Positions 45,906 through 56,432 of a stretch of 64,000 nucleotides of DNA are shown here, piece by piece; positions within the stretch are counted from its first letter, which is position 1, and every line of letters starts with the position of its first letter. The stretch is taken from positions 62,001 to 126,000 of the forward strand of contig PABB01000064.1 of NCBI GenBank assembly GCA_002702655.1. Direction: 5' to 3'. Made by a program: the position numbers and the translations under genes. The stretch is from Planctomycetaceae bacterium (GTDB lineage Bacteria; Planctomycetota; Planctomycetia; Pirellulales; Lacipirellulaceae). Under the pieces are notes generated by a model that worked only from the letters and a program-made list of their open reading frames with translations, ran no database searches and was not told the origin of the DNA.

Positions 45906-46934
45906 ATGAGTACTGTTGCCGCGACAGCTCCGATTGCCCGGCCGCTGTGGATCGGATCGCTCAAAGTTGATCCGCCGATTCTGCAGGCGCCGATGGCGGG
46001 GTTCACCAACTACGCCTTCCGCCAGATCGTACGCGAGTTTGGCGGCGCGGGCCTGTTGGCGACCGAAATGGTCAACGCGCGGGGGTTCGTGTGGCTGGCC
46101 GAGCAAGAGGCGGAGCACCCCGACCGGCTGTGGGGCGTCGCCGAAGAGCCCCGCCCGCTGGCGGTGCAAATCTGGGACAACGATCCGCCGACGTTGGCCA
46201 AGGTGGGCGCCCGGCTGGCTCACGAGTACCGCGTGAGCGTGGTCGACATCAACTTCGGCTGCCCGGTGCGGCAGGTGACGCAAAAGGCCCACAGCGGCTC
46301 GTACCTGTTGAGCTACCCCGACCGGATGGGGGCGATCATCGAGCAGGTTGTCGCCGCCTGCGCGCCGACGCCGGTGACCGCCAAGATTCGACTCGGCTGC
46401 AGCCGCGACAAGATCAACGCGATCGACATTGCCCAGGTCGTCGAAGGCGCGGGCGCCGCGGCGCTCACCGTGCACGGCCGGACGGCCGCCGATATGTTCC
46501 GCGGTTCGGCCGACTGGGATCAGATCGCCGCGATCAAACCGCATTTGAAGCAGATCCCGCTGATCGGCAACGGCGATCTCGACTCGGCCCAGAAGGTCCT
46601 CGACGCGTTTCGTCGGTACGACGTCGACGGCGTGATGATCGCCCGCGCGTCGCTCAACAAACCGTGGCTGTTCGCCCAAGCGGCCGCCGCGGTGCGGGGC
46701 GCCCCCGTTCCGCCTGACCCGACGCTGGCCGAGGAGCGACAATTGCTGGTGCACCATTTCCGGCTCGTCTGCGAGCGATTCGGCGAGGAGAAGGCGGCCG
46801 TGCTGATGCGCAAATACGCCTGCTGCTACGCCCAGGGCCGCCGGGGCGCCCGTGAGTTTCGCAAGCACGTCGCCACGATCGAGTCGCCGGCCGATTTCCA
46901 CGCGGTGGTCGAGCAGTTCTTCCCGCGCGACTGA
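45906..46934 (+). CDS. tRNA-dihydrouridine synthase (DusB-like)
   Basis: This 342-residue flavoenzyme reduces uridine to dihydrouridine in tRNA. The FMN/TIM-barrel motifs are clear: QAPMAGFTNYAFR (27-39), DINFGCPVRQVTQK (114-127) with the catalytic Cys119, TAKIRLG, LTVHGRTAADMF and IGNGDL. It is an ordinary DusB-type length. The gene starts 26 bp after the TolC-like gene and converges on the DUF2721 gene. Confidence 0.96.
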   Translation: MSTVAATAPIARPLWIGSLKVDPPILQAPMAGFTNYAFRQIVREFGGAGLLATEMVNARGFVWLAEQEAEHPDRLWGVAEEPRPLAVQIWDNDPPTLAKVGARLAHEYRVSVVDINFGCPVRQVTQKAHSGSYLLSYPDRMGAIIEQVVAACAPTPVTAKIRLGCSRDKINAIDIAQVVEGAGAAALTVHGRTAADMFRGSADWDQIAAIKPHLKQIPLIGNGDLDSAQKVLDAFRRYDVDGVMIARASLNKPWLFAQAAAAVRGAPVPPDPTLAEERQLLVHHFRLVCERFGEEKAAVLMRKYACCYAQGRRGAREFRKHVATIESPADFHAVVEQFFPRD

Positions 46935-46991
46935 GCGTCCATGCGGCGGCCGATGCGAGCGGCTCGCCAGCCAGAGGGCCGCGTCAGCTGC

Positions 46992-47438
46992 TCACGCGCG
47001 CGGCGTGTTGTTGATGTCCAATTCCAACGCCAGGGCGCGCAGCGAGCGCTGCAAGTCTCGCAAGAACAGCAGCAGCGAGACGCAAATCGCGGCCAGGCAG
47101 CCGACGAACAGCGTGCCGACCGCCGCAGCCACATTCCATGAGAGCTTGGCGCCGAGAAACAGCACGATCACCAGCGACGCGGCCAACAACGCCGAGGCCC
47201 CGGCCAGGTAAATCGCCGTCCGCAGCAGCCGTGCGCGGTCCCACAGGATCTGCAATTGCGCCTCGTTCCGCGCTCGATCGCCTTTGCCGGAGCGGACCTG
47301 CTCGACCAACTCCCGCGACCGGTCGATGACGCGGCCAAATCGGTTGGTCATGGTCAGCAGTAGGAGGCCCACGCCGGAGATCAGGATGACGGGGCCGACG
47401 GCGACCTGCAGGATGGGAATGAGATGCTGGAGGTCCAT
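46992..47438 (-). CDS. DUF2721-family membrane protein
   Basis: This 148-residue protein has three predicted membrane segments (about 10-30, 78-97 and 103-125) and the family pattern LLLLTMTNRFGRVIDRSREL (24-43), which is characteristic of DUF2721. Between the first and second helix lies a charged cytoplasmic-type stretch. The biochemical role of the family is unknown. It is the third gene of a likely operon with the sodium symporter and its small subunit. Confidence 0.9.
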   Translation of the reverse strand: MDLQHLIPILQVAVGPVILISGVGLLLLTMTNRFGRVIDRSRELVEQVRSGKGDRARNEAQLQILWDRARLLRTAIYLAGASALLAASLVIVLFLGAKLSWNVAAAVGTLFVGCLAAICVSLLLFLRDLQRSLRALALELDINNTPRA

Positions 47439-47546
47439 GGAGGATTTTGGCGGGGCGAGATGAAGGCGGGCGGCGCAGCGTGACGCCGTGGCGGGAGGGA
47501 GTGAGCGAGGCAGGGGCGGGAGGCGGCGGCGAAGGTCGTCAGGTTT

Positions 47547-47753
47547 TCAATCCGCGTCGGTGGTGTCGCCGGTGTCGATCTCCAGCGGCCCTTTGATGTC
47601 CTGCACGTCCACCGGCGGCAGATTCAGCACGCGGTACAGGCAGTAGCTGACCAGGCTCAGCACCACGCCAATCGACACGAGCATCATCGCCCAACCCTGG
47701 GCAGTGAGCGTCGCGACGGGCGTCGTTTCAAGAAGTGTTGTCAGAATCAGCAT
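47547..47753 (-). CDS. MetS-like small subunit of NSS transporter
   Basis: This 68-residue protein has one membrane helix (about 18-42) and an acidic tail (DIKGPLEIDTGDTTDAD). GGAGACC lies just upstream of its ATG. It begins 30 bp after the end of the NSS transporter gene. Small single-helix subunits such as MetS accompany NSS transporters like MetP in other bacteria, which is why I assign it this way; sequence similarity itself is too short to be decisive. Confidence 0.8.
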   Translation of the reverse strand: MLILTTLLETTPVATLTAQGWAMMLVSIGVVLSLVSYCLYRVLNLPPVDVQDIKGPLEIDTGDTTDAD

Positions 47754-47783
47754 GGCGTGGTCTCCGAGTATGCAGGCGCGGGG

Positions 47784-49607
47784 CTATTGGGCTTCGCCGT
47801 AACGCAGGCGTCCTTCCGCCACCCAGCGCCGACCGGCGATGTGGATCGACACCAGCAAGAACGCCAGCACCATGCCGACGAACAAGATCGCCGACAGCGC
47901 CGACTCGGTGTTGAGAATTGTCTCCAGCCGACCGGTCGCGTGACTCAACACGGGAATGCCTTCGGCGTCGGCTGCTTCGAACGTAGCGAGTAGCTTCTCG
48001 TCTTCGCCGACGAGTTGGGCCGGCGAGTTGTCGCCAGCGGCGCGGATCACGGCGCCTGCGGGAACTTCGACCGGCTCCTCCAGATCCGCCAGCGCGTCGA
48101 TCAACGCGGCGGAAGGCGCCCCCTCCGTCAATTCGGCGGCCATTGCGTTGGGAATCGATCCCGCCTGTTCATCGTGACTCAGCACGTTGTTCCAGCAGAA
48201 CGCGCCAAAGATCACCAGCAGATACACCGGCACCACGTACTTGAGCATCAACTGCACAAATCGCGGGATACGCAGGTGGGCGCCGATGTGGGCCTGCTCT
48301 TCGCCGCGCTTGATGCCGAAGATCCAGCCGTAGAGGATCGATTGCACCAGCGCGAGCAGAAAAATCAGCACGCTGCCGACCCAGAAGTCAAAGGTGTCCA
48401 GCACCATCAAATCCTGGGAGAACCACACGACGAACCCGCAACCCATGGCGGTGATCAGCCCCAGGATTGCGGCCGACGCGTGCCGTTTCAGGCCGAAGCC
48501 CTCCTCGAAAAAGGCAATCACCGGTTGCAGCATCGACACGCTGCTGGTGATCGCCGCGACGAACAGCATAAAGAACCACAAAAAGCCGATCACGCGCCCG
48601 CCCCACATGGCTCCGAACACGTTGGGCAGCGCGCGAAAACCCAGGGCAAACGACGAATCGAGCGTGTCGGGGTCCAACGCCCCCATGAAGATGAACGCCG
48701 CGGGGATCGTAATCAAACCGCCCAGGCATACTTCGAAAAACTCGTTCATGCTGCTGGAGGTCAGGCCGCTGAGCACCACGTCGTCTTCGTCCTTCAGATA
48801 GCTGGCATAGTTAACGATGATGCCGAAGCCGACCGACAGGCTGAAGAAGATCTGCCCCGACGCGGCCAGCCACGTTTGCGGGTTCTTGAGCTTCTCGAAG
48901 TTGGGGTTCCACATGTACCCCAGCCCGTCCAGCACGCCGCGGCCTTCGTGCTCGCCCAGCGTCAGCACGCGCACCAGGACAATCAGCGCCAGCGCGGCCA
49001 TGACGGGCATCGCGACTTTGCAGAAGGCTTCGATGCCTTTGCTGACCCCGCGGTAAATGAGCGTGAAGTTCAGCATGAACACGCCGCACAGCACCCACAG
49101 CCATCGCCGATTGCCCGGGGCGAGCAGGGCGCCGTCCTTGCCGGCGCCGACGAACGTGCCAAAGAACGAGTCGTAGGCGGCGGGATCCGAACCCTTCATC
49201 AGGGCGCCGGTCGCGTAGTTGATGGCGTACCCCAGGCACCAGGCTTCGATCAGCACGTAGTACATGTAAATGACCAGCGGGATCATCAGCGCGATCGCGC
49301 CGAAGTACTTCGCCGCGGGGTGCGGCCAGATCACGCTGAACACGCCCGGCGCCGAATTGAAGCCCTTTTTGCCCCCGTAGCGACCCATGGTCCACTCGGC
49401 CCAGCAGAGCGGGATCCCCAGCACAAGCAGGGACACAAAGTAGGGGATCATGAACGCCCCGGCGCCATTCTGGGCGGCATTGCCGGGAAAACGCAGGAAA
49501 TTGCCCAAACCCACGGCCGATCCGGCAACTGCCAGGATCACGCCAATTCGGGACGCCCACTGCTCGCCAGAGGGTTCCTGGGAAGCTGATTGCGGTGCTT
49601 GCGACAT
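47784..49607 (-). CDS. Sodium:neurotransmitter symporter-family (NSS) transporter
   Basis: This 607-residue protein is a sodium-coupled transporter of amino acids or related amines. The NSS signature in the first helix reads [20 protein letters not shown] (29-48), with LR in place of the usual WR. About 11-12 membrane helices are predicted over residues 20-480. An extra soluble region of about 100 residues (500-590, Ala/Glu/Asp-rich) lies before a last helix, which most NSS proteins lack. It heads an operon with the small subunit and a DUF2721 gene and is divergent from sufR. The substrate is not readable. Confidence 0.95.
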   Translation of the reverse strand: MSQAPQSASQEPSGEQWASRIGVILAVAGSAVGLGNFLRFPGNAAQNGAGAFMIPYFVSLLVLGIPLCWAEWTMGRYGGKKGFNSAPGVFSVIWPHPAAKYFGAIALMIPLVIYMYYVLIEAWCLGYAINYATGALMKGSDPAAYDSFFGTFVGAGKDGALLAPGNRRWLWVLCGVFMLNFTLIYRGVSKGIEAFCKVAMPVMAALALIVLVRVLTLGEHEGRGVLDGLGYMWNPNFEKLKNPQTWLAASGQIFFSLSVGFGIIVNYASYLKDEDDVVLSGLTSSSMNEFFEVCLGGLITIPAAFIFMGALDPDTLDSSFALGFRALPNVFGAMWGGRVIGFLWFFMLFVAAITSSVSMLQPVIAFFEEGFGLKRHASAAILGLITAMGCGFVVWFSQDLMVLDTFDFWVGSVLIFLLALVQSILYGWIFGIKRGEEQAHIGAHLRIPRFVQLMLKYVVPVYLLVIFGAFCWNNVLSHDEQAGSIPNAMAAELTEGAPSAALIDALADLEEPVEVPAGAVIRAAGDNSPAQLVGEDEKLLATFEAADAEGIPVLSHATGRLETILNTESALSAILFVGMVLAFLLVSIHIAGRRWVAEGRLRYGEAQ

Positions 49608-49687
49608 CGACGGCCTTTCTGACAGGGAAGCAGCGGCGATTTTCTAGCTGATAAAGTGTTCCGTGTCAAATACTTACGGCGTAGCGG

Positions 49688-49730
49688 TTTGAGAAGTGCT
49701 TGTATTTTAAAAATGCTGACTTGTTTCAAA
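49688..49730. promoter_or_regulatory. AT-rich imperfect palindrome upstream of sufR
   Basis: The arms TTTGAGAAGT (49688-49697) and ACTTGTTTCAAA (49719-49730) are imperfect inverted copies around an AT-rich centre, in a strongly GC-rich setting. The site lies between the divergent NSS transporter and sufR genes, where a SufR operator or promoter would be expected. It does not match the published cyanobacterial SufR site, so the assignment is a guess. Confidence 0.3.
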
Positions 49731-49841
49731 TCGTCGCAGGGGTACGATTGACGCAGAAGGGCGAGCCACGGTTTCGATGCGCCACGGCACAGCGAGATCT
49801 GCCGCCCGACTGACCACAAACTGCAAACCTCGCGTGGCCCC

Positions 49842-50483
49842 ATGTCCTCGCCTAACGAATCCAGCGTGACCGACGGCGCCGTGATCGACTGGCTCCGACG
49901 CCAGCAGACCGGTACGGTCCACTCGCTGGCGGAGCGGTTCGGCGTCACCGCCACCGCCATGCGGCAGCGGCTGGTGCGGCTGATGGACGAGGGGCTGATC
50001 GAGCGGCATTCCGAAGCCGCCGGTCGCGGCCGACCGACGCACTGGTACCGGCTGACGCCTGCGGGTTGGAAATCGGGCGGCAACAACTACGAGGAATTGG
50101 CCGTCGCGCTTTGGCAGGAGATTCGGGCCGTCGGCGATCCTGAGATCCGCCGCGGACTGCTGCAGCGAATTGCCACGCGACTGGCTGAGCAGTTTCAGGG
50201 CAAGATTTCTGGCGAATCGGCTGAGGAGCGACTGGCCAGCCTTGCCATGTTGATGGCCGAGAAACAAATCCCCGTGGAAGTCGACCACCAGGGCGGCTTG
50301 CCGGTGATTCACGCCCTGGCCTGCCCGTTCCCCGACCTGGCGGAGCACGACCGGGGCGTGTGTGCGGTCGAGAAGATGGTGTTCTCCGAGTTGGTGGGCG
50401 ATGGCGTCACGTTGAGCGCTTGCCGGTTGGACGGCGCCGACTGCTGCTCGTTCACCCCCGGCGAGCCGGTGGAGGACACGTGA
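49842..50483 (+). CDS. sufR: SufR-like iron-sulfur-cluster-sensing repressor
   Basis: This 213-residue regulator has an N-terminal winged helix-turn-helix (about 12-75, HSLAERFGVTATAMRQRLVRL) with the wing GRGRPTHWYRLT. The C-terminal half carries Cys161, Cys174, Cys194, Cys201 and Cys202 in the contexts ACPFPDL, GVCAVEK and ACRLDGADCC, which is the SufR pattern for Fe-S cluster binding. Cyanobacterial SufR represses the suf operon when its cluster is present. Position upstream of nuoB and sufCBD supports that role here. One difference from cyanobacteria is that it is in the same direction as the genes it should control. Confidence 0.9.
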   Translation: MSSPNESSVTDGAVIDWLRRQQTGTVHSLAERFGVTATAMRQRLVRLMDEGLIERHSEAAGRGRPTHWYRLTPAGWKSGGNNYEELAVALWQEIRAVGDPEIRRGLLQRIATRLAEQFQGKISGESAEERLASLAMLMAEKQIPVEVDHQGGLPVIHALACPFPDLAEHDRGVCAVEKMVFSELVGDGVTLSACRLDGADCCSFTPGEPVEDT

Positions 50484-50633
50484 AGCGCGTCCTCGGGCCG
50501 CTAGTCGCTAGCACGCAAAGGTGTTACGCTGGCTCGGCTTAGGACGGTTTTAGTGGTGACAGCGAGACGCTCCCGTGCAGCCGATTGCTGGCCCCCGCCA
50601 CTCACGCGAAACACGACGACAGGACGAGTTGCG

Positions 50634-51254
50634 ATGTCCCAACCTTGGATTGAAGGACGTTTTGAAGAAAACGTCATTACGACCACCGTCGAGCAGGCGA
50701 TCAATTGGGCTCGCCAGTCGAGCGTGTGGCCGCTGACGTTCGGCTTGGCCTGTTGCGCCATCGAGATGATGGCGGCCGGGGCCAGCCGCTACGACATGGA
50801 TCGGTTCGGCGCCGGCGCCTTCCGCGCGACGCCGCGGCAGGCCGACCTGATGATCGTGGCTGGGACGGTCACTTACAAAATGGCCAGTCGCGTCAGGCGG
50901 CTCTACAACATGATGCCCGATCCCAAATTCGTCATCGCCATGGGGGCGTGCACGGTGGGCGGCGGGCCTTACTTCAAATACGGATACCACGTCGTTAAAG
51001 GCGTCGACTTGGTCGTGCCCGTCGACGTGTATGTGCCCGGCTGCCCGCCACGGCCCGAGGCGCTGCTGGAAGGTCTGATGCGGATCCAAGACAAGATCAA
51101 GGGCCACCGCATCGCCAAACGCACCGGCGCCACCGGCTTTGGACAGTTGGGCGAGAAGATCGAAGACGAACTGCCGATCCCCCACCACAGCGGCTACGTG
51201 GCTACCGAGATCGAGACCCCGCCGCTGCAAAGCCACCAGAAGATTACCGGATAG
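50634..51254 (+). CDS. nuoB: NADH-quinone oxidoreductase subunit B
   Basis: This 206-residue protein is the complex I subunit that carries cluster N2. The four cluster ligands are visible: the CC pair in [10 protein letters not shown], Cys in GACTVGGG and Cys in [10 protein letters not shown]. The family segment [21 protein letters not shown] is present in two pieces. The start at 50634 gives normal length; the frame upstream is not coding. No other nuo gene is in the window, so this copy is outside a nuo operon here. It lies 151 bp after sufR and 80 bp before sufC, and may share the SufR-controlled transcript. Confidence 0.96.
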   Translation: MSQPWIEGRFEENVITTTVEQAINWARQSSVWPLTFGLACCAIEMMAAGASRYDMDRFGAGAFRATPRQADLMIVAGTVTYKMASRVRRLYNMMPDPKFVIAMGACTVGGGPYFKYGYHVVKGVDLVVPVDVYVPGCPPRPEALLEGLMRIQDKIKGHRIAKRTGATGFGQLGEKIEDELPIPHHSGYVATEIETPPLQSHQKITG

Positions 51255-51334
51255 TCATCGCAAAGCGGCGCGAACTGCCGCCTCGCAGCTTCGACCCTCG
51301 CATCACCAATCACCAATCACTCTCTCCCTCCGCT

Positions 51335-52150
51335 ATGTCCGAAACGCTGAAAATCTCCGACCTGCACGTTGCCGTCGAAGGCAAGCCGATCCTGCGGGGC
51401 GTCAACCTGGTCATCAACCGTGGCGAGACGCACGCCCTGATGGGGCCCAACGGCTCGGGCAAAAGCACCCTGGGCAACGCCATCATGGGGCACCCGGGGT
51501 ACGAGGTCACCGGCGGCACGATCGAGCTGAATGGCGAAAACGTGCTGGAAATGGACCCCTCCGAGCGGGCCCGTGCCGGCATCTTCATGGCCTTTCAGCG
51601 GCCCATGGCGATCCCCGGCGTCAAGCTGGCTGACTTCCTGCGGCATGCGACGACCAACGTCCGCAACCCCGACCGCAAGGAAGGCGAAGAGCTGATCCCC
51701 ATGCGGCAGTTCCGCAAGGAACTGACCGAGCAGATGGACCAACTGCGGATCGACGTGGAGTTCGCCCGCCGCTACGTGAACGACGGCTTCAGCGGCGGCG
51801 AAATGAAGCGGGCCGAAATCCTGCAGATGGCCATGCTGCGGCCCAAATTCGCCATCCTCGACGAGACCGACAGCGGTTTGGACGTCGACGCCGTGAAATT
51901 GGCCAGCCAGAGCATCGCCGAAATCGGCGGCGCCGAAATGGGCATCCTGATCATCACCCACCACGACAAGCTGCTGGAGCACAACGCCCCCGACTTCACG
52001 CACGTGATGCTCGGCGGACGGATCGTCGAGACCGGCGGCGTGGAACTGGCTCGCGAGTTGTACACCGCAGGTTACGACCGCATCCGCGCCGCGTACCCCG
52101 AGGCGGCCGCCGTGGGCGAGGAAATGAAAGAGACCGCGACGCCCGCTTAA
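51335..52150 (+). CDS. sufC: Fe-S cluster assembly ATPase SufC
   Basis: This 271-residue protein is the ABC-type ATPase of the SufBCD scaffold that builds Fe-S clusters. Walker A is GPNGSGKST, the ABC signature is FSGGEMKRAEILQMAML with the SufC-type GEMKR, and Walker B leads to LDETDSGLDVDA. The H-loop is ITHHDK. It heads the sufC-sufB-sufD run, with 72 bp to sufB and 83 bp from sufB to sufD. The C-terminus has an extra Glu/Ala tail. Confidence 0.98.
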   Translation: MSETLKISDLHVAVEGKPILRGVNLVINRGETHALMGPNGSGKSTLGNAIMGHPGYEVTGGTIELNGENVLEMDPSERARAGIFMAFQRPMAIPGVKLADFLRHATTNVRNPDRKEGEELIPMRQFRKELTEQMDQLRIDVEFARRYVNDGFSGGEMKRAEILQMAMLRPKFAILDETDSGLDVDAVKLASQSIAEIGGAEMGILIITHHDKLLEHNAPDFTHVMLGGRIVETGGVELARELYTAGYDRIRAAYPEAAAVGEEMKETATPA

Positions 52151-52222
52151 GCTCGGATCGACTCCGCGGCGGGGCTTTCAACGATTTTCACTTGCGTCCT
52201 CCAGCGCAAAAGGCGATTGAGC

Positions 52223-53638
<1,416 letters not shown>

Positions 53639-53721
53639 TCGACCAACCAGCCCGCTACTTCGCTTCGCAAGTTACACGCGTCGGCTCGCTGCCGGCAAAA
53701 CCACGTACACACTTTCACCGC

Positions 53722-55041
53722 ATGTCCAGCACGACATTGACCCCCGTCGGATTTTCCCGCGAATCGTTCGAATCGTTTCTCGCCGCCCGCGACGAGCCGG
53801 GGTGGATGAGCGATCTGCGCCGCGCCGCCTGGCAGCGGTTCGAAGAATTGCCGATGCCGTCCCGCAACGACGAAGAGTGGATGCGGACCGACATTCGGCT
53901 GTTCCGCCTCGACAAATACTCCACTCCCGGGGACGCCGAGCAGAGCGGCCAGTTGCCGCCCGCTCTGCTCAGCGCCGGCGTGGAGGTTGGCGGGCGGACC
54001 GCGTCGCTCAACTCGCGACCGGTCGAGAGTTCGCTCAGCGACGAGTTGGCCGGCCAAGGCGTGCTGTTCGGCAGCCTCGACGAGTTGCTCCCCGAGCACG
54101 GCGACGTTCTCAGGCCGTACGTCGAGCGTCGCGTGGTCGACCCCGGTTACGACAAATTCGCGGCCCTGCACGCGGCCTTCTGGTCGGGCGGCTCGGTGCT
54201 GTTCGTGCCCAAAAAAGTCCGCGTCGAGCAGCCGCTGCATGCGTTGGCCGCCATGACGGACGGGGGGGTGGATTTCACCAAGACGCTGGTCGTGTTGGAG
54301 CAGGGCGCCGAGGCGACGCTGCTCAGCGAGACGGCCAGCAGCGATCCCGCGGCCGGCGGATTTCATTGCGGTTCGATCGAACTGATCGTCGAACCCGAAG
54401 CGCGCCTGCGGTACGTGAACCTGCAGAATTGGGGCGGCGGCGTCTGGCACTTCGCCCATCAAAAGGCCCACGTCGCGAGCCGCGCCGGATTGCAGTGGAC
54501 CATCGGCGCCCTGGGCGCCCGGCTGGCCAAAGTCAACCAGCACGTGGCCCTCACTGGGCAGGACGCCGAGGCGCAGGTCAACGGCGTGATGTTCACCCAC
54601 GGCAAGCAGCACCTGTCCTACAACACGCACCAGCACCACGAGGCCGCCCATTGCCGCAGCGACCTGCTCTATAAAGCGGCGCTACAGGATCAATCGCGGA
54701 CCGTCTGGCGGGGCATGATCAAGGTCGACGAGGCCGCCCAGCGCACTGACGCTTACCAGCGCAACGACAACCTCATGCTGTCGCAAGCGTCCCGGGCCGA
54801 CTCGATCCCCGGTTTGGAGATCGAAGCCGACGACGTGCGCTGCACGCACGGCAGCACCGCCGGCCGGGTGGACGACAACCAGATCTTCTACGCGATGACC
54901 CGCGGCTACACCCGCACCGAGGCGGTGCGGATGATCGTCGCCGGGTTCTTCCAGCAGGTGTTCGACCGCATCACGATCGAAAGCGTCCGCGACGCCCTCG
55001 GCCGAGCCATCGGCGACCGCGTGCGGGATATTTCGGAGTAG
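53722..55041 (+). CDS. sufD: Fe-S cluster assembly protein SufD
   Basis: This 439-residue protein is the SufB paralogue that forms the SufBCD complex. It begins at MSSTTLTPVG; the long frame upstream overlaps sufB in another frame and is not coding. Typical SufD segments are PGWMSDLRRAAWQRFEELP, FAALHAAFWSGGSVLFVPK, SYNTHQHHEAAHCRSDLLYKAAL (in pieces) and CTHGSTAGRVDDNQIFYAMTRG. SufS and a SufU/SufE scaffold partner are not encoded in the window. Confidence 0.97.
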   Translation: MSSTTLTPVGFSRESFESFLAARDEPGWMSDLRRAAWQRFEELPMPSRNDEEWMRTDIRLFRLDKYSTPGDAEQSGQLPPALLSAGVEVGGRTASLNSRPVESSLSDELAGQGVLFGSLDELLPEHGDVLRPYVERRVVDPGYDKFAALHAAFWSGGSVLFVPKKVRVEQPLHALAAMTDGGVDFTKTLVVLEQGAEATLLSETASSDPAAGGFHCGSIELIVEPEARLRYVNLQNWGGGVWHFAHQKAHVASRAGLQWTIGALGARLAKVNQHVALTGQDAEAQVNGVMFTHGKQHLSYNTHQHHEAAHCRSDLLYKAALQDQSRTVWRGMIKVDEAAQRTDAYQRNDNLMLSQASRADSIPGLEIEADDVRCTHGSTAGRVDDNQIFYAMTRGYTRTEAVRMIVAGFFQQVFDRITIESVRDALGRAIGDRVRDISE

Positions 55042-55045
55042 CGCA

Positions 55046-55228
55046 TTGCACGGCCGGCCGTCGCGTCTCCTTTCGGCAATCGTGGCGTCGATCGTCGCAG
55101 CGGGCGTTGGCGCGTGGGTCGCGTTCTCGATGATGAAAGGTCTGTCGACGGGGCAGGCGAGTGCCGTGGTCGCTATTTGCGCTGCACTGGGGTTCTTGCT
55201 GGGTTTAGTGTTTCGCGTGCGGGTTTAG
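55046..55228 (+). CDS. Possible small two-helix membrane protein
   Basis: A 60-codon frame starts at a TTG four bases after the sufD stop. It predicts two membrane helices (about 8-28 and 38-56) separated by SMMKGLSTGQ, with basic ends. There is no recognisable family and the non-ATG start is weak. The position right behind sufD and the clear membrane pattern make it more likely real than not, but only just. Confidence 0.45.
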   Translation: MHGRPSRLLSAIVASIVAAGVGAWVAFSMMKGLSTGQASAVVAICAALGFLLGLVFRVRV

Positions 55229-55302
55229 GAAGCTGGTTGAACGGTAACGGTATGGCGGTCTTCCGCCACCCCATTGCGTCGCTCGTCAAGAGCAACGCAG
55301 CG

Positions 55303-55887
55303 TCACACGGACTCGTGCGAGACGCGGTCGGCCGCCAACTCGTAGTGCTTCGCGCCTGCGTTGTTCGTCGCAGTGCATTGCCAGCCACTTGAAAGATTTC
55401 GAAACCCATAGATTTGAAACAGGCTCGTTTGGGGGAGCGCAGGAGAGCCGTTGGGCCACGTCACAGGGATTGCAGCTTGTCGATGTCGCGCGGTCCGCGC
55501 CGGGACGGTGACAATGAAACCAAAGTCGTGCCGGGCTTGTCGACCCGGCATCGTCGATTCCCACAGCTGTTCTGCAGAATTCCAGATGAAGTCGGCCGTC
55601 CAGTCATGTTCCGGCAAGCCGCGTCGTGAAAATCCGTAGCCGCCGTAACCCGACGGCCAGGCAAACCCGCCATCAGCGGTCCACCGCGTCTGGTGTGGAC
55701 GCAGCCAATGAGAGCAGCAGCCGATCGAAGCCGAGACCAGTGCCGAGTCTGGGGAACAACGTGCGAGGAACGTTGCATCATGAAAAGTGCAATTGATCGC
55801 AGCTATCCAGAGGGACGGATCGTCATCTTCACCAAGGTGCGGCGTGATTGCCTGTCCCAACTGCGACCAAAAATCCACAGACGCCAT
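55303..55887 (-). CDS. Hypothetical protein
   Basis: This 194-residue frame on the minus strand begins at the ATG at 55887. The protein is Trp- and aromatic-rich with ordinary amino-acid balance, for example GGFAWPSGYGGYGFSRRG and DWTADFIWNSAEQLWE, unlike the Arg/Pro-rich shadow frames around it. No signal, membrane helix or known motif is visible. The stretch has lower GC than its neighbours and sits oppositely oriented between sufD and the Rieske gene. It may be an orphan or acquired gene. Confidence 0.6.
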   Translation of the reverse strand: MASVDFWSQLGQAITPHLGEDDDPSLWIAAINCTFHDATFLARCSPDSALVSASIGCCSHWLRPHQTRWTADGGFAWPSGYGGYGFSRRGLPEHDWTADFIWNSAEQLWESTMPGRQARHDFGFIVTVPARTARHRQAAIPVTWPNGSPALPQTSLFQIYGFRNLSSGWQCTATNNAGAKHYELAADRVSHESV

Positions 55888-56051
55888 TCTTCAGCGACCC
55901 TTCACCAGACGAAATCGCCTGATCACCTGCTGCTGATCTTTCACTGCTTATGTTAAGCTCTTGGTGTAGGACTGCAAAGTAATCCTGCTTCGGCATGTAA
56001 CGCCGAAATCAAATCCAGGACAACACAAGGCGGCTGTTTGGCTAGCCATCT

Positions 56052-56378
56052 ATGACTGACTTTCAACCCGTAGCCCGCGTTGACGAGGTCCCCGATCCCG
56101 GCTCCTTGCTGGTCGAGGTCGACGACCGATTGGTTGTTTTGATCCATGCCGCCGGGCACTGGTATGCCCTGGACGACGTGTGTACGCACGACGGCGGGCC
56201 GCTCTCCGACGGGCCGGTCGATCCCGCGGGGCCGTCGATTGCCTGCCCGCGGCACGGGGCCAAGTTTGACGCCAAGACGGGGGCCGCGCTGACCATGCCC
56301 GCCACCAAGGCGACGGTCGCTCACGAGGTGCAGGTCGATGGCGACCGCGTCCTGGTGCGACTCGCTCCCGCGGGGTAA
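56052..56378 (+). CDS. Rieske [2Fe-2S] ferredoxin
   Basis: This 108-residue soluble protein has the Rieske cluster motifs CTH at 44-46 and CPRH at 65-68, each with the expected glycine-rich surroundings (CTHDGGPL, CPRHGAKFD). The N-terminus lacks a signal or membrane helix, so it is a cytoplasmic ferredoxin-type Rieske rather than a bc1 subunit. Small Rieske proteins are often encoded with suf genes. Here it follows sufD after the hypothetical gene. Its electron-transfer partner is unknown. Confidence 0.95.
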   Translation: MTDFQPVARVDEVPDPGSLLVEVDDRLVVLIHAAGHWYALDDVCTHDGGPLSDGPVDPAGPSIACPRHGAKFDAKTGAALTMPATKATVAHEVQVDGDRVLVRLAPAG

Positions 56379-56432
56379 TCTGGCGTTTGGGCCGTCCGGC
56401 CCGCTCGCCTCGATCTCACTGGGTATGGTGCT

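Noticed and set aside
48015-49589. 524-codon plus-strand frame opposite the NSS transporter
   Set aside because: The translated product is His/Gln/Arg-rich without domain features, and the minus strand encodes a clear symporter.
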